NCBI GenBank assembly: GCA_903850915.1
Contig: CAINMV010000037.1
Coordinates: forward strand, 62,001-126,000
DNA from: an uncultured Bacteroidota bacterium
Lineage (GTDB): Bacteria; Bacteroidota; Bacteroidia; UKL13-3
Reading direction: 5' to 3'
Length of the DNA: 64,000 nucleotides
The notes beneath the pieces were generated by a model. That model saw nothing but the letters and a program-made list of their open reading frames with translations, was not told the origin of the DNA and did no database searches. A program made the translations under genes and the position numbers. Below are positions 1-8,065 of this stretch, one piece after another. Within the stretch, counting starts at the first letter, position 1; each line of letters starts with the position of its first letter.

Positions 1-943
1 TATCACCGATGTTACTCATATTTTTTTCCTGCAGGTTGGGATCAATCTGTGATAGTGAAACAGCTTGTCCGCAATTGCAAGAAGAAGTAGTTGTATTGTA
101 ATAAAGGGTTTGATTAACCTGCGTAAAATAATAACCCGACTTAACGCGAAGATTTTTAATGACATTCATTTTTACACCAAAACCAGTAGTATAACTAAAA
201 CCTATTTTGCTAATACCCTTGCGTAGATTTTTATTGTCGGCAATAGTTTTAGGAGTAAAATACTTAACCAAAGGATCTTTTAGAATTATATTACTTATAC
301 CTGGAGCATAGTAAATTTCTAATTCAAAATTATCTTCCTTCTTTTCATTCGGTTTAATTCGTATCGCTTCAGCAGCTAAAACAGAATCAATTCTCAAAGA
401 TTCATTTGTATTCGGATCTGCCACCTGAGCCACCTCTTCAGAATCATTTTTTACGCCTGTGTTGATTTCTGCTTCTGACGTTAAACCATTAATTGAGAGC
501 AACGTTGTAGGCTTTGGTGTATTTGGTGAACTAGGCGAAGCGATAGCCTCTTCATCCTGTAAAATTATTTTAGTTTGATTTGAATTGTAGCGGGCAACCT
601 TTTGGGGTGTTACCTTTGGATGAACTTCATGAACTTCAACTGTGCTAAGGCGCTGATGTAATTCATTAAGCGCTAAGGACTCTGTTTTTTCTCCAACATC
701 AGCAATGGCGGCAAAGCGTACTTGCTCTTTTTGAGTATCAACAATAATTCTTTGGGCTGAGAAATTCATTGAAGTTAACCATAAAGCGATAGCTCCAATA
801 AAAACAAAAGGAAGAACCCAAAAATAGTATCTCCGTTTTTTCTGAACAGGTATTTCTGCATCAAGTTGCTTTAACAGCTTCTGCCACGAAGCATATTTTG
901 GCTCCTCCTTAAAATCTTCAAATTTACTTTTTAATGAACTCAT
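1..943 (-). CDS. Membrane protein with anti-sigma-like N-terminus and barrel-like C-terminus, partial
   Basis: An open frame runs from an ATG at 941-943 to the window edge (about 314 codons) with no stop, so the 3' end is missing. The soluble N-terminus (about 40 residues) contains a W-x2-L-x2-L pattern common at the start of Bacteroidota anti-sigma proteins. One membrane segment follows (about residues 46-62), then a Ser/Thr/Pro/Glu-rich linker, then from about residue 225 alternating hydrophobic and aromatic strands such as KSGYYFTQV that look like an outer-membrane beta-barrel. The ATG lies 2 nt after the stop of the sigma gene, so the two are co-transcribed. Inferred role: membrane regulator or cell-envelope partner of that sigma factor. 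The function is not proven by sequence. Confidence 0.7.
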   Translation of the reverse strand, partial: MSSLKSKFEDFKEEPKYASWQKLLKQLDAEIPVQKKRRYYFWVLPFVFIGAIALWLTSMNFSAQRIIVDTQKEQVRFAAIADVGEKTESLALNELHQRLSTVEVHEVHPKVTPQKVARYNSNQTKIILQDEEAIASPSSPNTPKPTTLLSINGLTSEAEINTGVKNDSEEVAQVADPNTNESLRIDSVLAAEAIRIKPNEKKEDNFELEIYYAPGISNIILKDPLVKYFTPKTIADNKNLRKGISKIGFSYTTGFGVKMNVIKNLRVKSGYYFTQVNQTLYYNTTTSSCNCGQAVSLSQIDPNLQEKNMSNIGD

Positions 944-945
944 GG

Positions 946-1530
946 TTAATTTTTAACATGTGATAAAAATGATTTTTCCATTAAATTTTTCAAGAATACC
1001 TTGCCACGACTAAGCTGCGATTTGCTAGTTCCTTCGCTAATTCCCATAGCCTCAGAGATTTCTTTATGCGAATAGCCTTCGATGGCATACATATTTAGTA
1101 CCATACGATAACCCTCCGGCATTTCGTCCATAAGTTTAATAATATCCCTTGCTGTCATATTGTCGATTACGTAATCATTCACTTGAACATCGTGAGCTTG
1201 AAATTCATCAAAAGGCATTCTCTTAATTTTTCTATAGTGTTCAATGGCCGTATATACCATGATGCGCTTCATCCAACCTTCAAAAGAACCTGTGGCGGTA
1301 TAGTTTCCTACTAATTTATAAATTTTCATAAACCCTTCCATCATCACATCTTCAGCCTCCATTCTACTCTTTACGTAACGAAGACAAATTCCCAGCATCA
1401 GCCCAGCATACTTTTTGTAAAGTCGCTCCTGGCTTTTCCTGTTGTTTTGTCTACATCCCTCGATGAGCTCAGCCTCGCTTTCTTGCATGACAGTTCGGTG
1501 ATTTTTAGGGGTAATCGCAACGAATTTCAT
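946..1530 (-). CDS. ECF-type RNA polymerase sigma factor
   Basis: This 194-residue protein has the two-domain ECF sigma-70 layout. Region 2 spans about residues 38-102 (RYVKSRMEAEDVMMEGF, then SFEGWMKRI) and binds core polymerase and the -10-type element. Region 4 spans about 132-187 (LMDEMPEGYRMVLNMY, GYSHKEISEAMGIS, SQLSRGK) with a clear helix-turn-helix. A -7-like box lies 19 nt upstream of the first ATG. A second in-frame ATG at residue 15 (MQESEAELI) matches where the family usually begins, so the start could be 1488. It is coupled to the membrane protein at 1-943. No extracytoplasmic signal can be deduced. Confidence 0.9.
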   Translation of the reverse strand: MKFVAITPKNHRTVMQESEAELIEGCRQNNRKSQERLYKKYAGLMLGICLRYVKSRMEAEDVMMEGFMKIYKLVGNYTATGSFEGWMKRIMVYTAIEHYRKIKRMPFDEFQAHDVQVNDYVIDNMTARDIIKLMDEMPEGYRMVLNMYAIEGYSHKEISEAMGISEGTSKSQLSRGKVFLKNLMEKSFLSHVKN

Positions 1531-1549
1531 AAACGTTGCGTACCCTTAT

Positions 1550-1557
1550 CAAAAATA
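1550..1557 (-). promoter_or_regulatory. -7 box TATTTTTG for the sigma operon
   Basis: On the minus strand TATTTTTG matches the Bacteroidota -7 consensus TAnnTTTG and ends 19 nt before the ATG at 1530. A TTTG lies 15 nt further upstream, shorter than the usual 18-19 nt spacing, so the -33 element is doubtful. Confidence 0.4.
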
Positions 1558-1648
1558 CAAATAAAAATTAGGCAAATTTCATTGAAAACATAAAAACACT
1601 AAAACAACATAGAATTAGCAAAATTAAATTCTATTAATACTAGGATAG

Positions 1649-1701
1649 AATCGAAAAATCGAGTAAAATGGGATGATTTCCGATTTTTATTTGTTTTTTC
1701 G
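1649..1701. repeat. Intergenic hairpin element, copy 1
   Basis: AATCGAAAAA, a 15-nt spacer, TGATTT and a CGATTTTT arm form an inverted repeat (AAAAATCG pairs with CGATTTTT). A very similar element occurs at 32996-33048 with the same blocks in the same order. It lies between the divergent sigma operon and comB. Function unknown. Confidence 0.45.
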
Positions 1702-1724
1702 TATGCTGAATTCGGCAATTGGTT

Positions 1725-2429
1725 ATGCAAAAAATACAAACCGTACTTTCCCCATTACTACTTCAACTTACAAGCTTAGAAGAGAAAGTTGTGGTTGTTA
1801 TTGATGTGTTAAGAGCTACAAGCAGCATTTGTGTTGCCTTTGCCCATGGTGCATCCAAAATTATTCCGGTGGCCACCCCCGAAGAGTGTATGCAATATAA
1901 AATACAAGGTTTTATTGCTGCTGCTGAGCGTGATGGTAAGCCTGTTGATGGCTTCAGTATTGGCAATTCGCCCTTTAGTTACATGACTGAAGAAATAAAT
2001 GGCGCATCCATTGCCATGACAACAACCAACGGAACACAGGCCATACAATTATCCAAAGCAGCCCATCGAGTTATTATTGGAAGCTTTTTAAACAAAAAAG
2101 CGATTTGCGATTACTTGATACAGGAAAACCGCGATGTAATTTTACTTTGTAGCGGCTGGAAAAATAATTTCAATCTAGAAGATACATTATTTGCAGGTGC
2201 TTTAGCCGACGCCCTTGCTTCTGAATTTATTATCGCTGATGATGCTAGCATTGCAGCTATAGACCTCTACCGTTTGGCAGAACCAAATTTAAATGAATAT
2301 ATACTGAAATCGAGCCATGCACATCGCTTTAAGGTATTAGGAATTGAAAAAGATATTCGCTTTTGCCTGCAACAAAACATTTACAATAAGGTGCCAGTAC
2401 TAAAAGATGGATTCTTAATTTCTGTATAA
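1725..2429 (+). CDS. comB: 2-phosphosulfolactate phosphatase family protein (ComB)
   Basis: This 234-residue protein belongs to the ComB family, Mg-dependent phosphatases that make sulfolactate from phosphosulfolactate in coenzyme M synthesis. Family hallmarks seen are VVVIDVLRATSS near residue 25, a GxSIGNSPF motif, TTTNGT near 105 and LLCSGW near 140 followed by NLEDTLFAGA. ATG at 1725 is preferred over the upstream TTG at 1719. Bacteroidota do not make coenzyme M, so the substrate here is probably another sulfonate or phosphoester (inference). It stands alone, divergent from the sigma operon, and is followed 21 nt later by a small lipoprotein gene. Confidence 0.85.
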   Translation: MQKIQTVLSPLLLQLTSLEEKVVVVIDVLRATSSICVAFAHGASKIIPVATPEECMQYKIQGFIAAAERDGKPVDGFSIGNSPFSYMTEEINGASIAMTTTNGTQAIQLSKAAHRVIIGSFLNKKAICDYLIQENRDVILLCSGWKNNFNLEDTLFAGALADALASEFIIADDASIAAIDLYRLAEPNLNEYILKSSHAHRFKVLGIEKDIRFCLQQNIYNKVPVLKDGFLISV

Positions 2430-2450
2430 TTTCCGCTATCTTGCTCTTCA

Positions 2451-2846
2451 ATGAAAAACTATACCATTCTCATTTTATTTGCAATTTTTTTTCTTACCAA
2501 TTGTAAGAAAAAGGAGATGGTAGATTACATTCCGGGCACTTGGGGAGTATTTTCGTACCTGGAAGACGGTATCGATAAATCTAATGATTTTGCCCTTACC
2601 TATCAAGCCTATAAAATTATTTTCGATGCTAAAGGCACCTACGAAGAGTTTTATCGATACCAAGGAGTTGAGACATCTATTCAAGGCACCTGGACATTAG
2701 AAAATAACAACTCGAATTTGATTTTGATTGATAATAATCCAAGTTCCTTGCAAAAAATGCGCGTTTATCAAGTGACCGACATCATCACCATCGATGCTAT
2801 GAAGTTATGTATAAGCAATAAAGTGTATAATTACCACAAATTGTAA
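2451..2846 (+). CDS. Small lipoprotein, lipocalin-like
   Basis: The 131-residue product begins with a lipoprotein signal peptide (hydrophobic core then LTNC at the lipobox, cysteine about residue 18, followed by KKKE). The rest holds GTWGVFSY near residue 30 and QGTWTLE near 80. A repeated G-x-W signature is typical of the lipocalin-like/DUF5004-type lipoproteins of Bacteroidota. It is likely anchored in the outer or inner membrane facing the periplasm. It follows comB by 21 nt and may be co-transcribed. No ligand can be predicted. Confidence 0.7.
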   Translation: MKNYTILILFAIFFLTNCKKKEMVDYIPGTWGVFSYLEDGIDKSNDFALTYQAYKIIFDAKGTYEEFYRYQGVETSIQGTWTLENNNSNLILIDNNPSSLQKMRVYQVTDIITIDAMKLCISNKVYNYHKL

Positions 2847-2948
2847 AACCACTATTTATATTAAAATCAATACTGCTTGATGAAGTATACGTTTCGTGCA
2901 TTCTATTTAGCATAAAAAATAGACTCACAGCCATCCGTGGTTTTTTTA

Positions 2949-2956
2949 TAAGTTTG
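2949..2956 (+). promoter_or_regulatory. -7 box TAAGTTTG
   Basis: TAAGTTTG matches TAnnTTTG and lies 22 nt before the ATG at 2979. No TTG was found at the expected -33 distance. Confidence 0.45.
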
Positions 2957-2978
2957 CGCTAATTAAAAAGTCCCCTCC

Positions 2979-3353
2979 ATGAAAGCGTTTCGCAAAATAT
3001 TTATTCTTATCATCGCGGCCTTAGTTTTCTTCGGCATCGGCTATTTTGCCTTTGCAGGCTATACCTACAGCGAAGGAAGTCGAACAGGGCTTCTCCTTAA
3101 ATTTTCTAACAAAGGCTATGTTTTTAAAACCTACGAAGGTGAACTTAATTTAGGCGGCATGACCCAAGAAGGCGGCACCATGCTCAACAATATCTGGGAT
3201 TTCTCTGTTCTAGCCGATGAAACAGAAACCATTGCCTCACTCAATAAATACGAAGGAAAGCGAATTAGATTACTCTACAAAGAAAAGATGCGCCATTTTC
3301 CATGGCAGGGAGAAACCAATTATTTTGTTTACAAAGCCGAAGTTATTGAATAA
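2979..3353 (+). CDS. Membrane-anchored conserved protein of unknown function
   Basis: The protein has 124 residues with one N-terminal hydrophobic segment (about 8-28) and a soluble domain of about 95 residues. The body contains YSEGSRTGLLLKFS, NNIWDFSVL and a C-terminal FPWQGETNYFVYK. This resembles a conserved Bacteroidota family sometimes mislabelled 6-phosphogluconate dehydrogenase in databases. There is no Rossmann motif, so that label should not be used. The next gene starts 8 nt after its stop, so both probably form a small operon. Function unknown. Confidence 0.75.
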   Translation: MKAFRKIFILIIAALVFFGIGYFAFAGYTYSEGSRTGLLLKFSNKGYVFKTYEGELNLGGMTQEGGTMLNNIWDFSVLADETETIASLNKYEGKRIRLLYKEKMRHFPWQGETNYFVYKAEVIE

Positions 3354-3361
3354 ACATATTT

Positions 3362-4303
3362 ATGAATGCTATTTGTAAATTATTTCAAATACAATATCCA
3401 ATAATTCAGGCGGGTATGATATGGAATAGTGGTTGGAGGCTTGCTTCAGCAGCATCCAATGCCGGCTGCTTAGGACTTCTTGGTGCTGGTAGTATGTATC
3501 CGGAGGTGTTACGTGAAAACATTCAAAAATGCAAGAGTGCCACGGATAAACCTTTTGGCGTTAATATCCCACTAATCTACCCGGATATAGATAAACTAAT
3601 ACAAATTATCATTGAAGAAGAGGTGAAAATTGTTTTTACTTCTGCAGGCAATCCCGCTACTTGGACCCAACCCCTTAAGAAACACGGAATAACAGTGGTG
3701 CATGTGATAAGCAATTTAAAATTTGCTCAAAAAGCACAAGATTCCGGTGTAGATGCCATTGTTGGAGAAGGATTTGAGGCTGGAGGGCATAACGGAAGAG
3801 AAGAGACCACAACAATGTGTTTGATACCGCTTTTAAAATCGAAAATTACAATTCCAATTATTGCTGCAGGAGGAATTGCAAGCGGCGCTGCCATGCTTGC
3901 AGCCATGAACTTGGGTGCTGAAGGAGTGCAGATTGGAAGTCGCTTTGTTGCAAGTATAGAATCGAGTGCACATAAAAATTTCAAACAGGCGGTAATTAAC
4001 GCCAAAGATGGCGACACTCAATTGTCGCTAAAAAAACTACAGCCTGTAAGACTTCTAAAAAATAAATTCTTCCTTGACGTAAAAGCAGCTGAAGATCGAT
4101 GTGCTTCAGAAGATGAACTAAAACAACTATTAGGTAGAGCCAGAGCCAAACATGGAATGTTTGAAGGAGACCTAGAAGAAGGAGAATTAGAAATTGGCCA
4201 AGTAGCAGCAAGTATAATCGAAATACAATCGGTACAAGAAATTGTAACTGAGATAATAACAGAGTACAATACCCTTGTTAAAAGCGGTTTTGATACTTAC
4301 TAG
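3362..4303 (+). CDS. Nitronate monooxygenase / FabK-like flavoprotein
   Basis: This 313-residue TIM-barrel flavoprotein is of the nitronate monooxygenase and enoyl-ACP reductase II (FabK) family. Seen are YPIIQAGMIW at the N-terminus, GCLGLLGAGSM, the EAGGHNGRE motif near residue 140 that surrounds the active site, and the phosphate/FMN-binding IPIIAAGGIASG and GAEGVQIGSRF segments. NMO and FabK cannot be separated reliably by eye. A role in nitronate detoxification or in fatty-acid synthesis is therefore left open. The stop codon overlaps the convergent purQ stop in the shared palindrome CTAG. Confidence 0.85.
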   Translation: MNAICKLFQIQYPIIQAGMIWNSGWRLASAASNAGCLGLLGAGSMYPEVLRENIQKCKSATDKPFGVNIPLIYPDIDKLIQIIIEEEVKIVFTSAGNPATWTQPLKKHGITVVHVISNLKFAQKAQDSGVDAIVGEGFEAGGHNGREETTTMCLIPLLKSKITIPIIAAGGIASGAAMLAAMNLGAEGVQIGSRFVASIESSAHKNFKQAVINAKDGDTQLSLKKLQPVRLLKNKFFLDVKAAEDRCASEDELKQLLGRARAKHGMFEGDLEEGELEIGQVAASIIEIQSVQEIVTEIITEYNTLVKSGFDTY

Positions 4304-4995
4304 GCTTCTTGTTGAGCTTGCTGTATAATGCTTTGGAATAAACCCAAACCATCGATATTAAATAATTCCGGCAATGCAGCTCGTTCCGGATGAGGCATCA
4401 TTCCAAATACGTTTCGTGCACTATTTGTTATCCCTGCTATATTTTGCAATGAACCATTAGGATTAGATTCATTCGAAATATTTCCATCGGCATCACAATA
4501 TTTAAATAGAATTTGATCGTTAGCGATTAAGCTATTTAACGTAATATCGTCGGCATAATAGCGACCTTCACCATGCGCTATTGGAATCTTTAGCGCCTTA
4601 GATGTATCGAGAGCAGAAGTAATTAAACTGCTGGTGGTGGCTTTGATGTAAACATTAGCACATGTAAATTTCATGTCTGTATTGCGTAAAAGTGCACCAG
4701 GCAATAAGCCAGCTTCACATAAAATTTGGAACCCGTTACATATACCCATTACGTAGCCACCTGCATTTGCAAATGCAATAACATTTTGCATGATGGGACT
4801 AAAACGAGCAATGGCACCGCTTCGCAAATAATCGCCATAACTAAACCCACCTGGCAAGAAAACCATATCACACCCTTGCAGGTCGTGATCTTTATGCCAA
4901 AGTTTTACCACCTCTTGCTTGGTGTTTTTTTGCAAACAATAGATTAAATCTTCATCGCAATTACTACCTGGAAATACAACTACTCCGAATTTCAT
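4300..4995 (-). CDS. purQ: Phosphoribosylformylglycinamidine synthase subunit PurQ
   Basis: This class I glutamine amidotransferase supplies ammonia for the FGAR to FGAM step of purine synthesis. In 231 residues it shows VVFPGSNCDED at the start, FLPGGFSYGDYLRSGAIARFS, the nucleophile region GICNGFQIL and the C-terminal MMPHPERA with catalytic His and Glu. ATG at 4995 (MKFGVVVFPG) is chosen because the family starts there; the longer upstream frame would add 11 residues before it. A free-standing PurQ implies a separate small PurL, whereas many bacteria have a fused large PurL; purL is not in this window. A TATCTTTG box ends only 4 nt from the ATG. Confidence 0.95.
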   Translation of the reverse strand: MKFGVVVFPGSNCDEDLIYCLQKNTKQEVVKLWHKDHDLQGCDMVFLPGGFSYGDYLRSGAIARFSPIMQNVIAFANAGGYVMGICNGFQILCEAGLLPGALLRNTDMKFTCANVYIKATTSSLITSALDTSKALKIPIAHGEGRYYADDITLNSLIANDQILFKYCDADGNISNESNPNGSLQNIAGITNSARNVFGMMPHPERAALPELFNIDGLGLFQSIIQQAQQEA

Positions 4996-4999
4996 GGTG

Positions 5000-5028
5000 C
5001 AAAGATAAGGGGAATTTCCTAGAACCAA
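5000..5028 (-). promoter_or_regulatory. purQ promoter, TTG-N18-TATCTTTG
   Basis: On the minus strand a TTG is followed after 18 nt by TATCTTTG (5000-5007), a good match to the Bacteroidota -33/-7 pattern. Only CACC separates the -7 box from the ATG, so transcription is predicted to start at or within 1-3 nt of the start codon. Confidence 0.6.
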
Positions 5029-5054
5029 TATCGTGATTGATATCTCCTATTTCG

Positions 5055-5062
5055 TATTTTTG
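5055..5062 (+). promoter_or_regulatory. -7 box TATTTTTG for surE
   Basis: TATTTTTG matches TAnnTTTG and ends 7 nt before the surE ATG at 5070, predicting an extremely short or absent leader. It is divergent from the purQ promoter in the same 74-bp intergenic region. Confidence 0.5.
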
Positions 5063-5069
5063 CCCTAAT

Positions 5070-5846
5070 ATGAGTAAGAAAGCAAAACGACCCTTAATTT
5101 TAATCACCAACGACGACGGAATTACGGCACCAGGAATAAAGAATCTGATTGAAGCTGCAGCACCCTTTGGTGATATTTTTATCATTGCTCCGGATAGTCC
5201 ACAAAGTGGCATGGGACATGCTATCACCATTAGCAAGCCATTGCGTTTAGATAAAGTGAAAATTTACCCGGAACATACTGCATATCAATGCAGCGGAACT
5301 CCAGTAGATTGTGTTAAACTTGCAGTAGATAAAGTACTACACCGCAAACCAGATATTTTATTGAGCGGCATCAACCATGGTTCAAATAGCAGCATTAATG
5401 TAATCTATTCGGGAACCATGAGTGCCGCAGTGGAAGGCGCCATCGAAGGCATCCCTTCGGCCGGTTTTTCATTATGCGATTATAGTTACGAAGCCGATTT
5501 CAGCTTTGCTCGTGAAGTGGTGCAATGGACCATACACCGCATTCTTAAGCATGGATTAAGCAAGGGAACACTATTAAATATAAACATACCTAAATTAACC
5601 TTGGAACAGGTAAAAGGATATAAAATATGTAGACAAGCCAATGCAAAATGGAAGGAGTCCTTCGATGAACGTTTGGACCCTAATGGAAGAAAATACTATT
5701 GGCTCAAAGGCGACTTCGATAATTTTGATAAAGGCCGAGATACCGATGAATGGGCACTAAAAAATAGCTACGTTTCGGTCGTTCCTGTGCAATTTGACCT
5801 TACTTCACACAAAGACATAACCAAACTTCACAAATGGACTTCTTAA
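5070..5846 (+). CDS. surE: 5'/3'-nucleotidase SurE
   Basis: SurE is a metal-dependent phosphatase acting on nucleoside monophosphates and short polyphosphates. The 258-residue protein carries the metal-binding ITNDDGITAPG near residue 10, then APDSPQSGMGHAIT, CSGTPVDCV, the LLSGINHGSN motif and YSGTMSAAVEGAIEGIPS. ATG at 5070 is chosen over upstream in-frame options because the family starts just before the NDDG motif and a -7 box sits just upstream. The 3' end overlaps the start of the following small membrane protein gene by 13 nt, indicating translational coupling, and lpxB follows. Confidence 0.95.
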   Translation: MSKKAKRPLILITNDDGITAPGIKNLIEAAAPFGDIFIIAPDSPQSGMGHAITISKPLRLDKVKIYPEHTAYQCSGTPVDCVKLAVDKVLHRKPDILLSGINHGSNSSINVIYSGTMSAAVEGAIEGIPSAGFSLCDYSYEADFSFAREVVQWTIHRILKHGLSKGTLLNINIPKLTLEQVKGYKICRQANAKWKESFDERLDPNGRKYYWLKGDFDNFDKGRDTDEWALKNSYVSVVPVQFDLTSHKDITKLHKWTS

Positions 5847-6109
5847 AAAAAGACAACGACTGGCTTGGAGTTCTTATAGGATTGCTTTTGCCAATGACTG
5901 TATATGGTATGGCCTTAGGAATTAAAAGTGTGTTACATGCCATGGTTACCACTCCGTTTCTTTTAATTTTATGTGTAGGTGCCAATTTTATTCCGGTACA
6001 ATATTACACCCGCCTCAATCTCAATAAAACGTCGCGTGGACTCGTGTTGATTACGACCTTTTTGGGGTTGATGTTCTTTTATTATAAACTCTACATTTTA
6101 AAAGATTAA
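5834..6109 (+). CDS. Small integral membrane protein between surE and lpxB
   Basis: The product has 91 residues with about three hydrophobic segments (roughly 12-30, 35-54 and 68-86) and little soluble sequence. It overlaps the end of surE by 13 nt in another frame, so it is translated from the same mRNA. A short membrane protein at this position between surE and lpxB is, to my recollection, common in Bacteroidota, which supports it being real. No motif indicates a biochemical role. Confidence 0.75.
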   Translation: MDFLKKDNDWLGVLIGLLLPMTVYGMALGIKSVLHAMVTTPFLLILCVGANFIPVQYYTRLNLNKTSRGLVLITTFLGLMFFYYKLYILKD

Positions 6110-6295
6110 TCCTGAATATCCGAAGGTTAATTGATTGGTAACGCTATATTCACCATTACCAGAATAATGCTTCTTATACCATATTTACATGATGAGGGGG
6201 GCAATTTCAATAAAAAGTATCTAAATTTCGCACTATGAATAACAACTCAAGAAATCAATTAGCAAGCTAACTTTTGATTTTATGATAGAAATCAA
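6110..6295. other. Intergenic region upstream of lpxB, no gene seen
   Basis: AT-rich stretch with no convincing frame on either strand and no clear terminator. The lpxB promoter lies at its 3' end. Confidence 0.5.
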
Positions 6296-6326
6296 TTTGA
6301 GTGTATGATAAACAAAATTAACTTTG
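6296..6326 (+). promoter_or_regulatory. lpxB: lpxB promoter, TTTG-N19-TAACTTTG
   Basis: TTTG (6296-6299), a 19-nt spacer and TAACTTTG (6319-6326) match the Bacteroidota housekeeping promoter exactly. It predicts a leader of about 70 nt before the ATG at 6402, long compared with other promoters in the window. Confidence 0.65.
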
Positions 6327-6401
6327 TAATAAAAGTGAATTAAATTAGAGGTACTTCTTTTACATTGTTTAATAGTTCGCGATTTTAAGCAACAACATAG
6401 C

Positions 6402-7484
6402 ATGAAATATTATATTATAGCTGGAGAAGCAAGTGGAGATTTGCATGGGAGTAACCTAATCAAACAGCTTAAATTAAAAGATGCACAAGCCGAATTCAGA
6501 GGCTGGGGGGGCGATGCCATCCAGGCCGCCGGAACCACACTGGTTAAGCATTACAAAGAGCTGGCTTTTATGGGATTCACCGAAGTACTGATGAATATCC
6601 GCACCATCCTCAATAATATTTTCTTTTGCAAACAAGATATCACCGATTATAAACCTGATGTATTAATCCTAATCGATTACCCAGGATTTAACCTACGAAT
6701 TGCCCAGTGGGCAAAGAGGCAAGGGATTAAAGTTGTTTATTATATTTCGCCACAGGTATGGGCATGGAAAGAAAACCGAGTTAAAAAAATTCGCGATTGT
6801 GTTGATTTGATGCTCGTAATCTTGCCTTTCGAAAAAGCGTTTTATAAAAAGTGGAACTTCGATGTTACCTATGTGGGGCATCCTTTGCTCGATGCTTTGA
6901 AGGATATTCCGGTAACAAATTTACAATATAAAAAACCGGTAATAGCATTGTTGCCAGGTAGCAGGAAGCAAGAAATAAAAGCATTATTACCAATAATGTT
7001 GGAGGTGATTCCTAATTTTCCAGAATACGAATTTGTTATTGCTCAGGCGCCCTCACAACCTGATAGTTTATATGATGAAATTATTGGAAAGATTAAAGTA
7101 AGTAGATTGAAAAATAACACCTATAGCCTCCTCCAAGTTTCATATGCAGCGCTCGTAACAAGTGGCACAGCAACACTTGAAACAGCACTCTTCAAAGTGC
7201 CACAGGTGGTTTGTTATAAAGCAGGAACACTTTCTTATGCAATTGCAAAACAGCTTGTAAAAATAAAATATATCAGTTTGGTAAATTTAATTCTTAATAA
7301 ACCAGCTGTGACAGAATTAATACAAAACGATTTAAATGCTAATCAAATAAAAAAAGAACTAACCTTGGTTTTAAATACAAAAAGAGCTGCCATTCTTACT
7401 GATTATTCTCAACTCATTGAAACCTTGGGGAACAGTGGTGCATCGGAAAAAGCAGCATCAGCAATTACTGAAAAGTATTTATAA
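6402..7484 (+). CDS. lpxB: Lipid-A-disaccharide synthase
   Basis: LpxB joins UDP-diacylglucosamine and lipid X to form the lipid A disaccharide at the inner membrane. In 360 residues it shows the opening [22 protein letters not shown], the [12 protein letters not shown] segment, [52 protein letters not shown] and a C-terminal [10 protein letters not shown], all classic LpxB blocks. Length is slightly below the usual 380. It starts at the ATG after a good promoter and ends directly against the stop of the convergent DinB-like gene, with no spacer. Confidence 0.97.
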   Translation: MKYYIIAGEASGDLHGSNLIKQLKLKDAQAEFRGWGGDAIQAAGTTLVKHYKELAFMGFTEVLMNIRTILNNIFFCKQDITDYKPDVLILIDYPGFNLRIAQWAKRQGIKVVYYISPQVWAWKENRVKKIRDCVDLMLVILPFEKAFYKKWNFDVTYVGHPLLDALKDIPVTNLQYKKPVIALLPGSRKQEIKALLPIMLEVIPNFPEYEFVIAQAPSQPDSLYDEIIGKIKVSRLKNNTYSLLQVSYAALVTSGTATLETALFKVPQVVCYKAGTLSYAIAKQLVKIKYISLVNLILNKPAVTELIQNDLNANQIKKELTLVLNTKRAAILTDYSQLIETLGNSGASEKAASAITEKYL

Positions 7485-8021
7485 TTAATGCACTTTTACT
7501 GTTTCTCCTTGAAGTAGAGACATGATTTTTTTTTGATGGTGGTTTTGGTGAAAACACATGAAATTAAGTATATCGATAGCACGCATCGCGTGCAAATTTT
7601 TATGATAAACCCAGAATTGATTTTTTTGGGTGTCAGTTAATATAGAAAGCAATTGCCGCAAATCATGTCGGGTTTTTGTAAAATCATGCTTTACGTCTTC
7701 TAACTTTAAAAAATCACTGGAAGGCACAACAAATACAGGAGCTTCTATTTTTAATCCGTTATTTAATGAAAGCTTATAGAGGAAACTTCTAAATCTTATT
7801 TTCAATACACTACCCTTTAGTGGTTCTTTATTTTTAATTGCTTTGTATAAGAGCACTAAAAGGCTTCTCTCCGATTTATTGATATGAACCATGTGTTGCA
7901 GCGCGCTCCACTTTCCTGGAGCTAAAGGCTGATTTAATTCAGAATCCTGGTATTTCGAGAGTTCAATCCAAATTATATCAGTATTTGTTTCCAACATGTT
8001 AAAAGCTTTTTCAAAAAACAT
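7485..8021 (-). CDS. DinB/YfiT-like putative metal-binding protein
   Basis: This 178-residue protein looks like the DinB-like four-helix-bundle superfamily. The signature is an N-terminal APGKWSALQHMVHI (first His ligand) and a C-terminal FMCFHQNHHQKKI with an H-x3-H-type pair, the three histidines that usually bind one metal. Members act in thiol-dependent transferase reactions or are uncharacterised. The start could also be the ATG at 7997 (MLETNTDI). The stop abuts the lpxB stop, with no room for a terminator. Its substrate is unknown. Confidence 0.7.
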   Translation of the reverse strand: MFFEKAFNMLETNTDIIWIELSKYQDSELNQPLAPGKWSALQHMVHINKSERSLLVLLYKAIKNKEPLKGSVLKIRFRSFLYKLSLNNGLKIEAPVFVVPSSDFLKLEDVKHDFTKTRHDLRQLLSILTDTQKNQFWVYHKNLHAMRAIDILNFMCFHQNHHQKKIMSLLQGETVKVH

Positions 8022-8032
8022 AGGTTATGGTG

Positions 8033-8040
8033 TATTTTTG
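8033..8040 (+). promoter_or_regulatory. -7 box TATTTTTG for the ABC-2 permease gene
   Basis: TATTTTTG matches TAnnTTTG and lies 25 nt before the ATG at 8066. Confidence 0.45.
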
Positions 8041-8065
8041 CAACGAAAGTAAGCAACAATAAATT

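Noticed and set aside
2979-3353. Label 6-phosphogluconate dehydrogenase for the membrane-anchored protein
   Set aside because: There is no Rossmann fold and the length is 124 residues; the label is a propagated database error.
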